A DNA stretch of 64,000 bases from Erysipelotrichaceae bacterium (lineage in GTDB: Bacteria; Bacillota_I; Bacilli_A; Erysipelotrichales; Erysipelotrichaceae), in contig JAFWEP010000001.1 in NCBI GenBank assembly GCA_017512885.1, positions 1-64,000 of the forward strand, given 5' to 3'. Made by a program: the position numbers and the translations under genes. Under the pieces are notes generated by a model. The model saw nothing but the letters and a program-made list of their open reading frames with translations, did no database searches and was not told where the DNA came from. Positions 53,230-64,000 of the stretch are shown piece after piece; position 1 is the stretch's first letter; each line of letters opens with the position of its first letter.

Positions 53230-54582
53230 ATGACAACACTCGACTTTTATTTGAATGATGTATGGAAGAAAACGCTGGACGGGGTCTACAGTTCCCGACA
53301 GATCAGCGAATCCATGTTCAATGATTATCTGTTGTCGACCAGGCTGACTTCACTGGATGATGAATATGCATACATCCTCTGCCCGACCTACATCCACTTC
53401 ACGATCGTCGATCAATACCGCGAGGTCGTGGAATTCTATCTGGAACAGGTCTTAGGAAAACATCTTCTCCTGAAGATCCAGCAACAAAGTCTCCTGGACG
53501 CACAGAAGGAAACGGTCACCCCGGTTCCTTCTTTTGCCAATCGTTTTATCCGTACTGATTTCTCTGACCAATACTCCTTTACGAATTTTGTTGTCGGACG
53601 TTCCAATGCCCAGGCACAGGTCGCTTCCTTAGCGGTCGCCGTCAATCCCGGACTGGTCTATAACCCTTTATTCATCTACGGAAACTCCGGTCTGGGCAAG
53701 ACCCATCTGCTGCTGGCCATCGGCAACAAGATCCGGGAAGTCTTTCCTGCGAAGAAGATCGCCTATATCTCCGGTCCGGATTTCGTAGAAGGTGTCTACC
53801 ATTCCATTAAGGAAAAGAAGATCGAAGAGTTCAAACTGAGCTTCCAGGAACTGGATGTGCTGCTGATCGATGATATTCAGTTCATCGCCGGCAAGGAAAA
53901 GACCCATGAAGTCTTCTTCTCGGTCTTCAATGATCTGGTCAACAACCGCAAACAGATCTGTCTGACCGCAGACCGGACGCCTTCTCAGATCAAAGGTCTG
54001 GAAGACAGGATCATCTCCCGTTTCAATCAGGGATTGAACGTCAATATCGAAGCGCCGGAATATGAGACCTGCGTCAAAATCCTGGAAACGAAGATCTCCA
54101 ACAACATCCAGAACCCCAATATCAGCGAAGATGTCATCTCTTATATCGCTACAAACTTTAATAAGGATGTCCGACAGCTGGAAGGGGCTCTGACCAGACT
54201 GCTGTTCTATGCGATCAATTTCGCACCGGAGAAGGAGATCATCACTCTGGATGTGGCGGTAGCTGCCTTCCAGGACACCAATCTCAAGGACTCCAGCAAG
54301 GAGATCACGATCGAACGCATCAAGCGGGCGGTCGGAGATTACTACGGTCTGACTGTGAACCAGCTGAATTCCAAGACGAGGACGAAGAATATCGCCATGG
54401 CCCGTCATATCGCCATGTATCTCTGCCGGAAGATGCTGGATGCGCCTTACAAGGATATCGGTGTCTCCTTTGGCAACCGTGACCATTCTACGGTCATCAA
54501 TGCCTGCGACAAAGTAGAGAAGAATATGAAGGGCTCCGCTGTCTACCAGCAGGTCCTGCGCGATCTGGAATCAAGGATCTAG
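53230..54582 (+). CDS. dnaA: Chromosomal replication initiator DnaA
   Basis: 450 residues. Domain I is at ~1-90, the AAA+ domain carries Walker A GNSGLGKT (151-158) and Walker B LLIDDIQFIAG, and the C-terminal DNA-binding domain ends with the signature FGNRDHSTVINA. It binds the boxes on either side of its gene and opens the duplex. ATG at 53230 fits the family start. Confidence 0.97.
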   Translation: MTTLDFYLNDVWKKTLDGVYSSRQISESMFNDYLLSTRLTSLDDEYAYILCPTYIHFTIVDQYREVVEFYLEQVLGKHLLLKIQQQSLLDAQKETVTPVPSFANRFIRTDFSDQYSFTNFVVGRSNAQAQVASLAVAVNPGLVYNPLFIYGNSGLGKTHLLLAIGNKIREVFPAKKIAYISGPDFVEGVYHSIKEKKIEEFKLSFQELDVLLIDDIQFIAGKEKTHEVFFSVFNDLVNNRKQICLTADRTPSQIKGLEDRIISRFNQGLNVNIEAPEYETCVKILETKISNNIQNPNISEDVISYIATNFNKDVRQLEGALTRLLFYAINFAPEKEIITLDVAVAAFQDTNLKDSSKEITIERIKRAVGDYYGLTVNQLNSKTRTKNIAMARHIAMYLCRKMLDAPYKDIGVSFGNRDHSTVINACDKVEKNMKGSAVYQQVLRDLESRI

Positions 54583-54728
54583 ACATCTCCACAGTTTCTC
54601 CACACTCATTTTCCAACATCAAAAAAAGGCTTCATAAAGCCTTCTGCAACACTTATCCACATTATCCACAGCCTTAATAATAATAAAAATACTTTAAGAA
54701 TAAACAAAGAAAAGAAAACGGAGGCCTT
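54583..54728 (+). other. Origin unwinding region (DnaA boxes plus trinucleotide repeats)
   Basis: After dnaA, two TTATCCACA boxes lie nine bases apart (54653, 54662), then TTAATAATAATAAAAATACTTT (54675 on), resembling the DnaA-trio region of Bacillus-type origins. A weak hairpin lies at 54626-54643. Confidence 0.7.
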
Positions 54729-55853
54729 ATGAATTTCACGATCTCAACGAGCCGCTTGCAGAAAGCGATCAACCTGGTCAGCAGGTGCATCTCCAGTACA
54801 ACGCCCTTGCCGTCGTTGTCCGGGATCCTGCTGACAGCGAAAGATAACGAACTGACTCTCACTGCTTCAGATTCCAGCATCTCCATCCGTACCGTTATCG
54901 ATGCGAATGATGAGAAGAACCAGCTGACGATCGAAGAAGAAGGAAAGATCCTGATCAACGCCCATACCCTGGGTCAGATCATTCAGAAGATGCCGACAGC
55001 GATCACTTCCTTAGAAGTCATCGACGGCAATCTGATCGAAGTGAAGTCCGGCAAGGCTCAGGTCAAGATCAACGGCATGGATCCGGAGACCTATCCTTTG
55101 ATCGCCTTCGATACCAATTCTCCTTCCTTCCCTTTAAAGGCCGCCGTCATTCAGGATATCATCGCTTCTGTCGCTTTCTCGGTCAGTACCGATGAGACCC
55201 GTCCGGCTCTGACCGGCGTCAATCTGAAGGCTGACGGCGAACAGCTGAACTGTGCAGCGACTGATACCCATCGTCTGGCGACCAAGACGATGACGATCGA
55301 AGGCGGAGATCAGCATTTCGATATCGTCATCCCGGCCAAGCATCTGGACAAGGTCGGCGCTTCCATCGGCGACAGCCAGGATCTGGAAGTCTCCATCGAC
55401 TCCCAGAAGATCACTTTCGCCTTCGACGGCACTTTGATCGCTGCCCGTCTGATCGATGACGCCTTCCCGACGATCTCCCATCTGCTGCCGAATGCCTATA
55501 CCCAGACGATGCGGATCTCTTCCAAAGAGCTCTCTGCGGCTATCGACCGTGCTTCGATCTTCCGTTCGGAAGGCAAGAATATCATCAAGCTGACGATGAA
55601 CGGCTCCAGTGTCAATATCTCCGCTCTGGCCAGAGAAGTCGGTTCTTCCCGGGAGACCATCGATATCGTCGCCTATGAAGGAGAACCTTTAACAGTATCC
55701 TGTTCCGGCAAGTATCTCTATGATGCGATCCGGGCGCTGAAAGTGCCGGAAGTGCTGCTCTGCTTCAATGGGGCGGTCCGTCCGATCATCATCAAGGATC
55801 CTGATGATGATTCCCTGATCATGTACGTATCTCCGGTACGTTTCTACGAGTAA
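54729..55853 (+). CDS. dnaN: DNA polymerase III sliding clamp (beta subunit)
   Basis: 374 residues covering the three clamp domains. MNFTISTSRLQKAINLVSRC at the start and MYVSPVRF at the end are family-typical. It encircles DNA and holds the replicative polymerase. A strong terminator follows at 55875. Confidence 0.96.
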   Translation: MNFTISTSRLQKAINLVSRCISSTTPLPSLSGILLTAKDNELTLTASDSSISIRTVIDANDEKNQLTIEEEGKILINAHTLGQIIQKMPTAITSLEVIDGNLIEVKSGKAQVKINGMDPETYPLIAFDTNSPSFPLKAAVIQDIIASVAFSVSTDETRPALTGVNLKADGEQLNCAATDTHRLATKTMTIEGGDQHFDIVIPAKHLDKVGASIGDSQDLEVSIDSQKITFAFDGTLIAARLIDDAFPTISHLLPNAYTQTMRISSKELSAAIDRASIFRSEGKNIIKLTMNGSSVNISALAREVGSSRETIDIVAYEGEPLTVSCSGKYLYDAIRALKVPEVLLCFNGAVRPIIIKDPDDDSLIMYVSPVRFYE

Positions 55854-55874
55854 AAATTCATTCAAGGCATTTCT

Positions 55875-55896
55875 GGGCGGTTTTCCGCCCTTTTTT
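55875..55896 (+). terminator. Terminator of dnaN
   Basis: GGGCGG/CCGCCC, loop TTTT, followed by TTTTTT. Confidence 0.92.
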
Positions 55897-55978
55897 CTTT
55901 TTTACGTATTCCTGTACCTGTCCTGTCTTCGGAGGCTCTGACTGGCATTTATGAGAGAAAAATGTTATTATAATAAGG

Positions 55979-56187
55979 ATGAAAGAAGTAATTGTTCAGA
56001 TCAACAGTGACTACATCACCCTGGGTCAGCTGCTGAAAAAAGAAGATCTGATCCAGACCGGCGGAGAAGCCAAATTCTACCTCCATTCCCAGGAAGTCCT
56101 GGTGAACGGAGAGAAGGAAGACCGGAGAGGACGGAAGTTATATTCCGGAGATGTCGTCACTGCAGAAGGACAGGATTATAAAATCTT

Positions 56188-56191
<4 letters not shown>
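55979..56191 (+). CDS. rlbA: S4-domain protein RlbA/YaaA
   Basis: 70 residues of the small S4 RNA-binding type encoded between dnaN and recF in many Bacillota. TATAAT (55969-55974) lies five bases before ATG with AAGG between, so the start region also holds the promoter. Its stop overlaps the recF start. Confidence 0.88.
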
Positions 56192-59171
<2,980 letters not shown>

Positions 59172-59183
59172 AGAGGAGGGTCT

Positions 59184-61703
59184 ATGGCTGATATCAACGA
59201 TGATAAGTACAACGAAGACGAAAGTCTGTACTTCAACCACGGAAAGATCACGGACATCAATATCAGTAATGAGATGCGTGACAACTTCCTCTCTTACTCC
59301 ATGTCGGTCATCATCGACCGTGCGCTGCCGGACATCAAGGACGGTCTGAAACCGGTCCACCGCCGTGTTCTCTGGGCGATGTATTCGATCGGCAATACAC
59401 CGGATAAACCGCATATCAAGTCCGCCAACATCGTCGGTGAAGTTCTGGGTAAGTACCATCCGCACGGTGATACCGCTGCCTACGATACGATGGTCCGTAT
59501 GGCTCAGGACTTCTCCTACCGCTATCCGCTGGTAGACGGTCACGGCAACTTCGGTTCCGTCGATGGTGATGAAGCGGCTGCCATGCGTTATACCGAAGCC
59601 AGGATGTCCAAGATCTCCCTGGAGATGGTCCAGGATATCCGTAAGGAAACGATCGACTGGAAGGACAACTATGATGCCCGTTTCAAGGAACCGGTGGTCA
59701 TGCCTTCCCGTTTCCCGAATCTGCTGGTCAACGGTTCGATGGGTATTGCGGTCGGTATGGCCACCAACATGCCGCCGCACAACCTGAATGAAGCGATCGA
59801 TGCGATCATTGCCACCATCGATGATCCGGAGATCAGCGTTGTCGAACTGATGGACAAATACATCTCCGGTCCGGACTTCCCGACCGGCGGATATATCATC
59901 GGACGTTCCGGCATCCGCAAAGCTTATGAGACCGGAAGAGGTTCGATCATCTGCCGTTCCAGGATCGATGTCGAAGAGATGAAGAACGGCAAGAAACGGC
60001 TGATCGTACGGGAGATCCCGTATCTGGTCAACAAGGCGATGCTGGTAGAAAAGATCGCTTCGCTGGTCCGCGACAAGGTCATCGACGGCATTACCTCGCT
60101 GGTCGATGAAAGTAACCGTAACGGTATCCGCATCGTCATGGAAGTCCGTAAGGATGTACAGGTCGATGTCCTGCTGAATCAGCTCTATCGTCTGACCCAG
60201 CTGCAGACCAACTACGGCGTCAACAACAACGTCCTGGTCGACAACCGGCCGATGCTGCTGCCGTTGAAGGAGATCATCCGTTACTACATCGAACATCAGA
60301 TCGAAGTCATCGAGCGCCGCACCCGCTTTGACCTCAACAAGGCCCAGGAACGGGCACATCTCCTGGAAGGTCTGAAGATCGCCGTCGACAATATCGATGA
60401 AGTCGTTCATACGATCCGTTCCGCCAAAGACAATGACGAAGCGATGAAGAACCTGATGGAACGCTTCGGTCTGGATGAAGTACAGGCCAAGGCGATCCTG
60501 GAGATGCAGCTGCGCCGTCTGACCGGTCTCGAAAGAGAGAAGATCGTCAACGAACTGAATGAGCTGTATGTCACGATCGATGATCTGAAGGATATCCTGA
60601 ACAATCACGGACGGGTATTGGAGATCATCAAGAACGAACTGACCGTGATCAAGGAAAAATACGGTGACAAACGCCGTACTGAGATCCTGGAAGGCGAATA
60701 CAGCATGGAAGATGAAGAGCTCATTCCGGAAGGCGGAGTCATCATCTCCATGACCAAGAACGGCTACATCAAACGTCTGCCGATCGATACCTACCGGGCG
60801 CAGAACCGCGGCGGACGCGGCATCAAGGGCCTCGGTCTGAATGAAGATGATGATGTGGAACAGAATGTAGCGATGTCTACCCATGACTTCCTGCTGCTGT
60901 TCTCCAACCGCGGACGGGTCTTCCGGATCAAGGGCTACGAGATCCCGGAAGCTTCCCGCAATGCGAAAGGCCTGCCGCTGATCAACCTGCTGAAGCTGGA
61001 TAAGGACGAAAAGATCAAAACCCTGGTCGTCATCCAGCGTGACAAGGAGATCGCCGGTTATCTCTTCTTCGTTACGATGAACGGTCTCTGCAAGCGAGTT
61101 CCGGCGGAAGAGTTCGAATCGATCCGTCAGAACGGCAAGATCGCCATCTCACTGAAGGATGATGATGAACTGGTCGCTGTCCTGCCCACCAGCGGGGAAG
61201 ATGAGATCATCATGGGTGCTTCCAACGGCAAAGCTGTCCGTTTCAATGAGAATGATGTCCGTCCGATGGGACGTACCGCTTCGGGTGTCAAGGGTATGAA
61301 TGTCGATGGTTCAAGGATCATCGGTGTCTGCACCAACCGCGAAGGACAGAACATTCTGGTCGTCTCCCGCCATGGTTACGGCAAACAGACGCCGATCGCC
61401 GACTACCGTATGACGAGCCGCGGCGCCAAGGGCGTCAAGACCATCAACATCAACGAAAAGAACGGTGATCTGGTCGCACTGAAAGCTGTACGCGGCGACG
61501 AAGACTGCCTGATCATGGCCAGTGACGGTGTCGTGATCCGCTTCTCGCTGGAGGATGTCTCCATGCAGGGCCGGGCCACGCAGGGCGTCCGTCTGATCAA
61601 ACCTACCGAAGGCGCTTATGTCTCTTCGATCACCATCCTGGATCCGCTGATGGCTCCGGAGGAAGAAGAAAAAGAGCCGGAACAGGAAACGTCGGAAGAA
61701 TAA
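59184..61703 (+). CDS. gyrA: DNA gyrase subunit A
   Basis: 839 residues. The catalytic Tyr136 ([11 protein letters not shown]) and the winged-helix/tower are present, and the C-terminal domain has GyrA box QNRGGRG. The residue equivalent to E. coli Ser83 is Thr97 ([10 protein letters not shown]), as is natural in some clostridia. This may reduce quinolone binding but is not evidence of acquired resistance. AGGAGG precedes ATG. Confidence 0.97.
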   Translation: MADINDDKYNEDESLYFNHGKITDINISNEMRDNFLSYSMSVIIDRALPDIKDGLKPVHRRVLWAMYSIGNTPDKPHIKSANIVGEVLGKYHPHGDTAAYDTMVRMAQDFSYRYPLVDGHGNFGSVDGDEAAAMRYTEARMSKISLEMVQDIRKETIDWKDNYDARFKEPVVMPSRFPNLLVNGSMGIAVGMATNMPPHNLNEAIDAIIATIDDPEISVVELMDKYISGPDFPTGGYIIGRSGIRKAYETGRGSIICRSRIDVEEMKNGKKRLIVREIPYLVNKAMLVEKIASLVRDKVIDGITSLVDESNRNGIRIVMEVRKDVQVDVLLNQLYRLTQLQTNYGVNNNVLVDNRPMLLPLKEIIRYYIEHQIEVIERRTRFDLNKAQERAHLLEGLKIAVDNIDEVVHTIRSAKDNDEAMKNLMERFGLDEVQAKAILEMQLRRLTGLEREKIVNELNELYVTIDDLKDILNNHGRVLEIIKNELTVIKEKYGDKRRTEILEGEYSMEDEELIPEGGVIISMTKNGYIKRLPIDTYRAQNRGGRGIKGLGLNEDDDVEQNVAMSTHDFLLLFSNRGRVFRIKGYEIPEASRNAKGLPLINLLKLDKDEKIKTLVVIQRDKEIAGYLFFVTMNGLCKRVPAEEFESIRQNGKIAISLKDDDELVAVLPTSGEDEIIMGASNGKAVRFNENDVRPMGRTASGVKGMNVDGSRIIGVCTNREGQNILVVSRHGYGKQTPIADYRMTSRGAKGVKTININEKNGDLVALKAVRGDEDCLIMASDGVVIRFSLEDVSMQGRATQGVRLIKPTEGAYVSSITILDPLMAPEEEEKEPEQETSEE

Positions 61704-61708
61704 ACGAT

Positions 61709-61724
61709 GTTTCACGTGAAACAT
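61709..61724. other. parS: Centromere-like site parS 1
   Basis: A perfect TGTTTCACGTGAAACA, six bases after the gyrA stop. ParB binds such sites to load SMC and segregate the origin. Confidence 0.95.
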
Positions 61725-61731
61725 TGAAAGA

Positions 61732-61764
61732 CCGCTGTCACTCCAATAGGTGGCAGCGGTTTTC
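61732..61764 (+). terminator. Terminator of gyrA
   Basis: ACCGCTGTCAC pairs with GTGGCAGCGGT (one mismatch) and TTTTC follows. It lies directly after parS 1. Confidence 0.85.
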
Positions 61765-61806
61765 TTGTGGTAGAATAGGGATACTGAATGATCGGAGGAA
61801 ATTACT

Positions 61807-63093
61807 ATGATCGATATTCGTCTGATTCGGGAAGAGCCCGATGTCGTACGCGAAAATATCCGTAAGAAATTCCAGGAAGAAAAGCTTCCTTTAGTGGATG
61901 AGATCATCGCTCTGGATCTCCGTTACCGTGAGATGCGGAAGAAGGGCGATGACCTGCGCAGCGAGCGCAACAAGGCTTCCAAGGAGATCGGCGGTCTGAT
62001 GAAGGCCGGCAAGAAGGAAGAAGCCGAAGCCAAAAAGGCAGAAGTCGCCAAGATCGGTGATGAGATCACGGCGACCGGTGAAGAAGAAAAGAAGCTGGAA
62101 GAAGTCATCCGTCAGAAGATGATGATCATCCCGAACATCATCGACCCGTCGGTCCCGATCGGCAAGGATGACTCGCAGAACGTTGAGATCCAGAAATACG
62201 GTGAACCGGCTGTTCCGGCTTATGAAGTCCCGCACCATGCGGACATCCTGGACAGACTGGACGGTCTGGACAAGGAGTCTGCCGGACGTACTTCCGGTGA
62301 GGGCTTCTATTACCTGAAAGGGGATATCGCCCGTCTGCATGAGGCCATGCTGGCATATGCGCGCGACTTCATGATCAATAAGGGCTTCACCTATTTCATC
62401 CCGCCCTTCATGATCCGACACGATGTCGTTGACGGCGTCATGTCTTTCGCAGAGATGGATGCCATGATGTACAAGATCGAAGGGGAAGACCTCTTCCTGA
62501 TCGGTACTTCCGAACATTCCATGATCGGCCGCTTCAAGGGCCAGCTGATCCCGGAGAAGGAACTGCCGCAGGCTCTTACTGCGTATTCTCCCTGCTTCCG
62601 CAAGGAAGGCGGCAGCCATGGTCTGGAAGAGAGAGGCCTCTACCGTGTCCATCAGTTCGAGAAACAGGAGATGGTCGTCCTCTGCAAGCCGGAAGAATCC
62701 ATGGAATGGTATGACAAGATGTGGTCCTACACTGTAGAGTACTTCCGCAGTCTGGACATCCCGGTCCGTACGCTGGAATGCTGCAGCGGCGATCTGGCAG
62801 ACCTGAAAGTCAAATCCTGTGACGTCGAAGCCTGGTCTCCGCGTCAGAAGAAATACTTCGAAGTCGGCTCCTGCTCCACCCTGGGCGATGCACAGGCCAG
62901 ACGTCTGCAGATCCGGGCCAAGGGTGAGAACGGCAACTACTTCGTTCACACTCTGAACAACACCGTGGTTGCTACACCGCGCGGTCTGATCGCTCTGCTC
63001 GAAAACAACTACAATGAAGACGGCAGCGTGACCGTTCCGGAAGTCCTGCGTCCGTACATGGGCGGCACGGCGCTGATCACCCCGAAGAAATAA
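61807..63093 (+). CDS. serS: Seryl-tRNA synthetase
   Basis: 428 residues. The N-terminal coiled-coil arm (~30-110) precedes the class II catalytic core with motif 2 FRKEGGSHG and motif 3 ending GLIALLENN. It charges tRNA-Ser (and selenocysteine tRNA where present) with serine. GGAGG precedes the start. No T-box leader was found in the 40 bases upstream. Confidence 0.96.
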   Translation: MIDIRLIREEPDVVRENIRKKFQEEKLPLVDEIIALDLRYREMRKKGDDLRSERNKASKEIGGLMKAGKKEEAEAKKAEVAKIGDEITATGEEEKKLEEVIRQKMMIIPNIIDPSVPIGKDDSQNVEIQKYGEPAVPAYEVPHHADILDRLDGLDKESAGRTSGEGFYYLKGDIARLHEAMLAYARDFMINKGFTYFIPPFMIRHDVVDGVMSFAEMDAMMYKIEGEDLFLIGTSEHSMIGRFKGQLIPEKELPQALTAYSPCFRKEGGSHGLEERGLYRVHQFEKQEMVVLCKPEESMEWYDKMWSYTVEYFRSLDIPVRTLECCSGDLADLKVKSCDVEAWSPRQKKYFEVGSCSTLGDAQARRLQIRAKGENGNYFVHTLNNTVVATPRGLIALLENNYNEDGSVTVPEVLRPYMGGTALITPKK

Positions 63094-63095
63094 AC

Positions 63096-63120
63096 GAAAG
63101 AGGAGGAAACGCCTCTTTTC
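63096..63120 (+). terminator. Terminator of serS
   Basis: AAAGAGG/CCTCTTT around AGGAAACG, ending TTTTC. Confidence 0.75.
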
Positions 63121-63133
63121 CGAAGGAGGGACT

Positions 63134-63700
63134 ATGTTGGAAGGATTCTATCAGGCAGATACAGTGCTGGAGACAGAAAGACTGCTCCTGCGTCCCATGC
63201 AGGAAGAAGACCGGAGCGCTCTCTTCCGCAACATCAATAATGACCGGGAAGTGCTCCGCTACTATCTGGACCGTTATCTGGAGAAGGAAGAGGATCTGGA
63301 TCTGAAGCCGCTGATCGAATGGTGTCAGAAGGCGAAGCGTTATTGCTTTGCGATCGTCCGGAAAGACAGCGGGGAAGTGATCGGGATGATGAATCAGTGC
63401 AGCGGACCGGATAAATACTTCCGGAATGTGGAAGTCGGTTATGCGATCGGCCGGAAGTACTGGGATCAGGGTTATGTCAGTGAAGCTTTGCCGGTCTTCA
63501 TCGATCTGCTCTTCCGAAAAGGCATCCACAAGGTGACAGCTTCCGCCATGAAGGAGAATGCTGCCAGTATCCGGGTGATGCAGAAAAGCGGTATGACTTA
63601 TGAATGTACGAAAAAGGAAGAAGTCTTCTACCGTGACCGCTACTGGGATCTGGAGGTCTTCTCAGTCATCAATGATGTTTCACGTGAAACATCACACTGA
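63134..63700 (+). CDS. GNAT-family acetyltransferase, RimJ/RimL-like
   Basis: 188 residues. The start (TERLLLRPMQEED) and AIGRKYWDQGYVSEAL acetyl-CoA loop match the RimJ/RimL-type group, which acetylates ribosomal proteins or small amines. The substrate is unknown. AGGAGG precedes ATG. The last codons contain a perfect parS site, read as DVSRETSH. Confidence 0.87.
   Translation: MLEGFYQADTVLETERLLLRPMQEEDRSALFRNINNDREVLRYYLDRYLEKEEDLDLKPLIEWCQKAKRYCFAIVRKDSGEVIGMMNQCSGPDKYFRNVEVGYAIGRKYWDQGYVSEALPVFIDLLFRKGIHKVTASAMKENAASIRVMQKSGMTYECTKKEEVFYRDRYWDLEVFSVINDVSRETSH
63676..63691. other. parS: Centromere-like site parS 2
   Basis: A perfect TGTTTCACGTGAAACA inside the 3' end of the acetyltransferase gene. 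Confidence 0.95.
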
Positions 63701-63747
63701 GGAAGACAGACGGAGGTTGCCTCCGGAGGCAAAATAGTGTATTATCT

Positions 63748-63831
63748 TTCTTGGTACAACAGCCACGCTCTAATTTGGTCAGGTCCGGAAGGAAGCAGCC
63801 ATACGAACCTCTGACTGTGTGTACCTTTTTT
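63748..63831 (+). ncRNA. ffs: Signal recognition particle RNA, small bacterial type
   Basis: GGTCAGGTCCGGAAGGAAGC, the SRP RNA domain IV core, lies at 63777-63796. Outer strands GGTACA (63753) and TGTACC (63820) pair to close the helix, and TTTTTT ends it. TATTAT lies upstream. It binds Ffh to target membrane proteins. Confidence 0.95.
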
Positions 63832-63844
63832 CATAGGGGACAGT

Positions 63845-64000
63845 ATGGAACAGGATCATTACTACATGGAGCTGGCTCTGGAAGAAGCCAGACTGGCCTA
63901 TCAGGAAGACGAAGTACCGATCGGGGCAGTGATCGTCCGCAACGGAGAAGTCCTGGCCAGAGACCACAACCGCAAGGAACGGGATCAGAATGCGATGCAT
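63845..64000 (+). CDS. tadA: tRNA adenosine(34) deaminase TadA (partial)
   Basis: The first 52 residues are present (MEQDHYYMELALEEARLAYQ, then DEVPIGAVIVRNGEVLARDHN), typical of the TadA/CMP-dCMP deaminase fold. The window ends at NAMH, whose His would begin the zinc HAE motif. It makes inosine in the tRNA-Arg anticodon. The ATG follows AGGGGACAGT. The position after SRP RNA is conserved in Bacillota. Confidence 0.92.
   Translation, partial: MEQDHYYMELALEEARLAYQEDEVPIGAVIVRNGEVLARDHNRKERDQNAMH

Noticed and set aside
59471-59490. Thr at the GyrA quinolone-resistance position as acquired resistance
   Set aside because: Thr at this position is the natural residue in some clostridia, so it is not evidence for a mutation.
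61765-61806. T-box leader before serS
   Set aside because: Only about 40 bases separate the gyrA terminator from serS, with no T-box motif.

Overview
The window is chromosomal DNA from a mid-GC, Gram-positive-type anaerobe, most likely a member of the Bacillota close to the Erysipelotrichia. This is inferred from gene order (oriC-dnaA-dnaN-rlbA-recF-gyrB-gyrA-serS-SRP RNA-tadA), strong Shine-Dalgarno sites, many short lipoproteins, and anaerobic enzymes: class III ribonucleotide reductase with its radical-SAM activase, butyrate kinase, and a ferredoxin-tailed aldo/keto reductase. No rRNA, tRNA, insertion sequence, prophage or CRISPR array was recognised.

Layout. 1-5.7 kb: a zinc-ribbon hypothetical, then a DeoR-type regulator divergent from an orphan sugar-binding lipoprotein and an MBL-fold hydrolase, with a long inverted repeat between them. 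5.97-13.8 kb: a leftward defence-like cluster of a SAM methyltransferase, a nuclease-helicase whose frame is broken at slippery A7/GGGAAAC sequences, and a giant DUF4011-type helicase-nuclease. 14.2-20.6 kb: a complete Wadjet operon (jetABCD), followed by a zinc-ribbon/PASTA/Ltp-repeat surface protein. 22.4-31.8 kb: small accessory genes, including DUF4160 with DUF2442-XRE, RelB/YafQ, a CpXC protein, two tandem copies of a small type I toxin/antisense-RNA element, a cyclophilin lipoprotein, an HTH-RelA/SpoT-type HD fusion, an MFS exporter, Phd/ParE and a PfkB kinase. 31.9-41.2 kb: a Fic protein and lipoprotein, then thioredoxin reductase, NrdD with a fused thioredoxin-like tail, butyrate kinase, NrdG, DUF4037 and a TPR protein. 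41.2-52.6 kb: NagZ-like lipoprotein, aldo/keto reductase, a third toxin/antisense element, membrane proteins (DUF1576, YwaF-like, MgtC-like, CPA2 antiporter), WYL regulator and isochorismatase-family hydrolase. 52.6-64 kb: replication origin and core genes, with two perfect parS sites.

How it fits together. The right end is the conserved replication/segregation core. To its left is an anaerobic redox and nucleotide module, and beyond that an accessory region rich in defence and toxin-antitoxin genes. Three observations deserve the closest look. First, the interrupted helicase has two canonical -1 slippery heptamers exactly where its frames meet. Second, a three-copy type I toxin element has toxin and antitoxin RNAs that share an element-specific CCTC or CTTCC shoulder, which can pair with the toxin ribosome binding site. 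Third, a 447-450 bp tandem duplication doubled that element and left chimeric gene ends.
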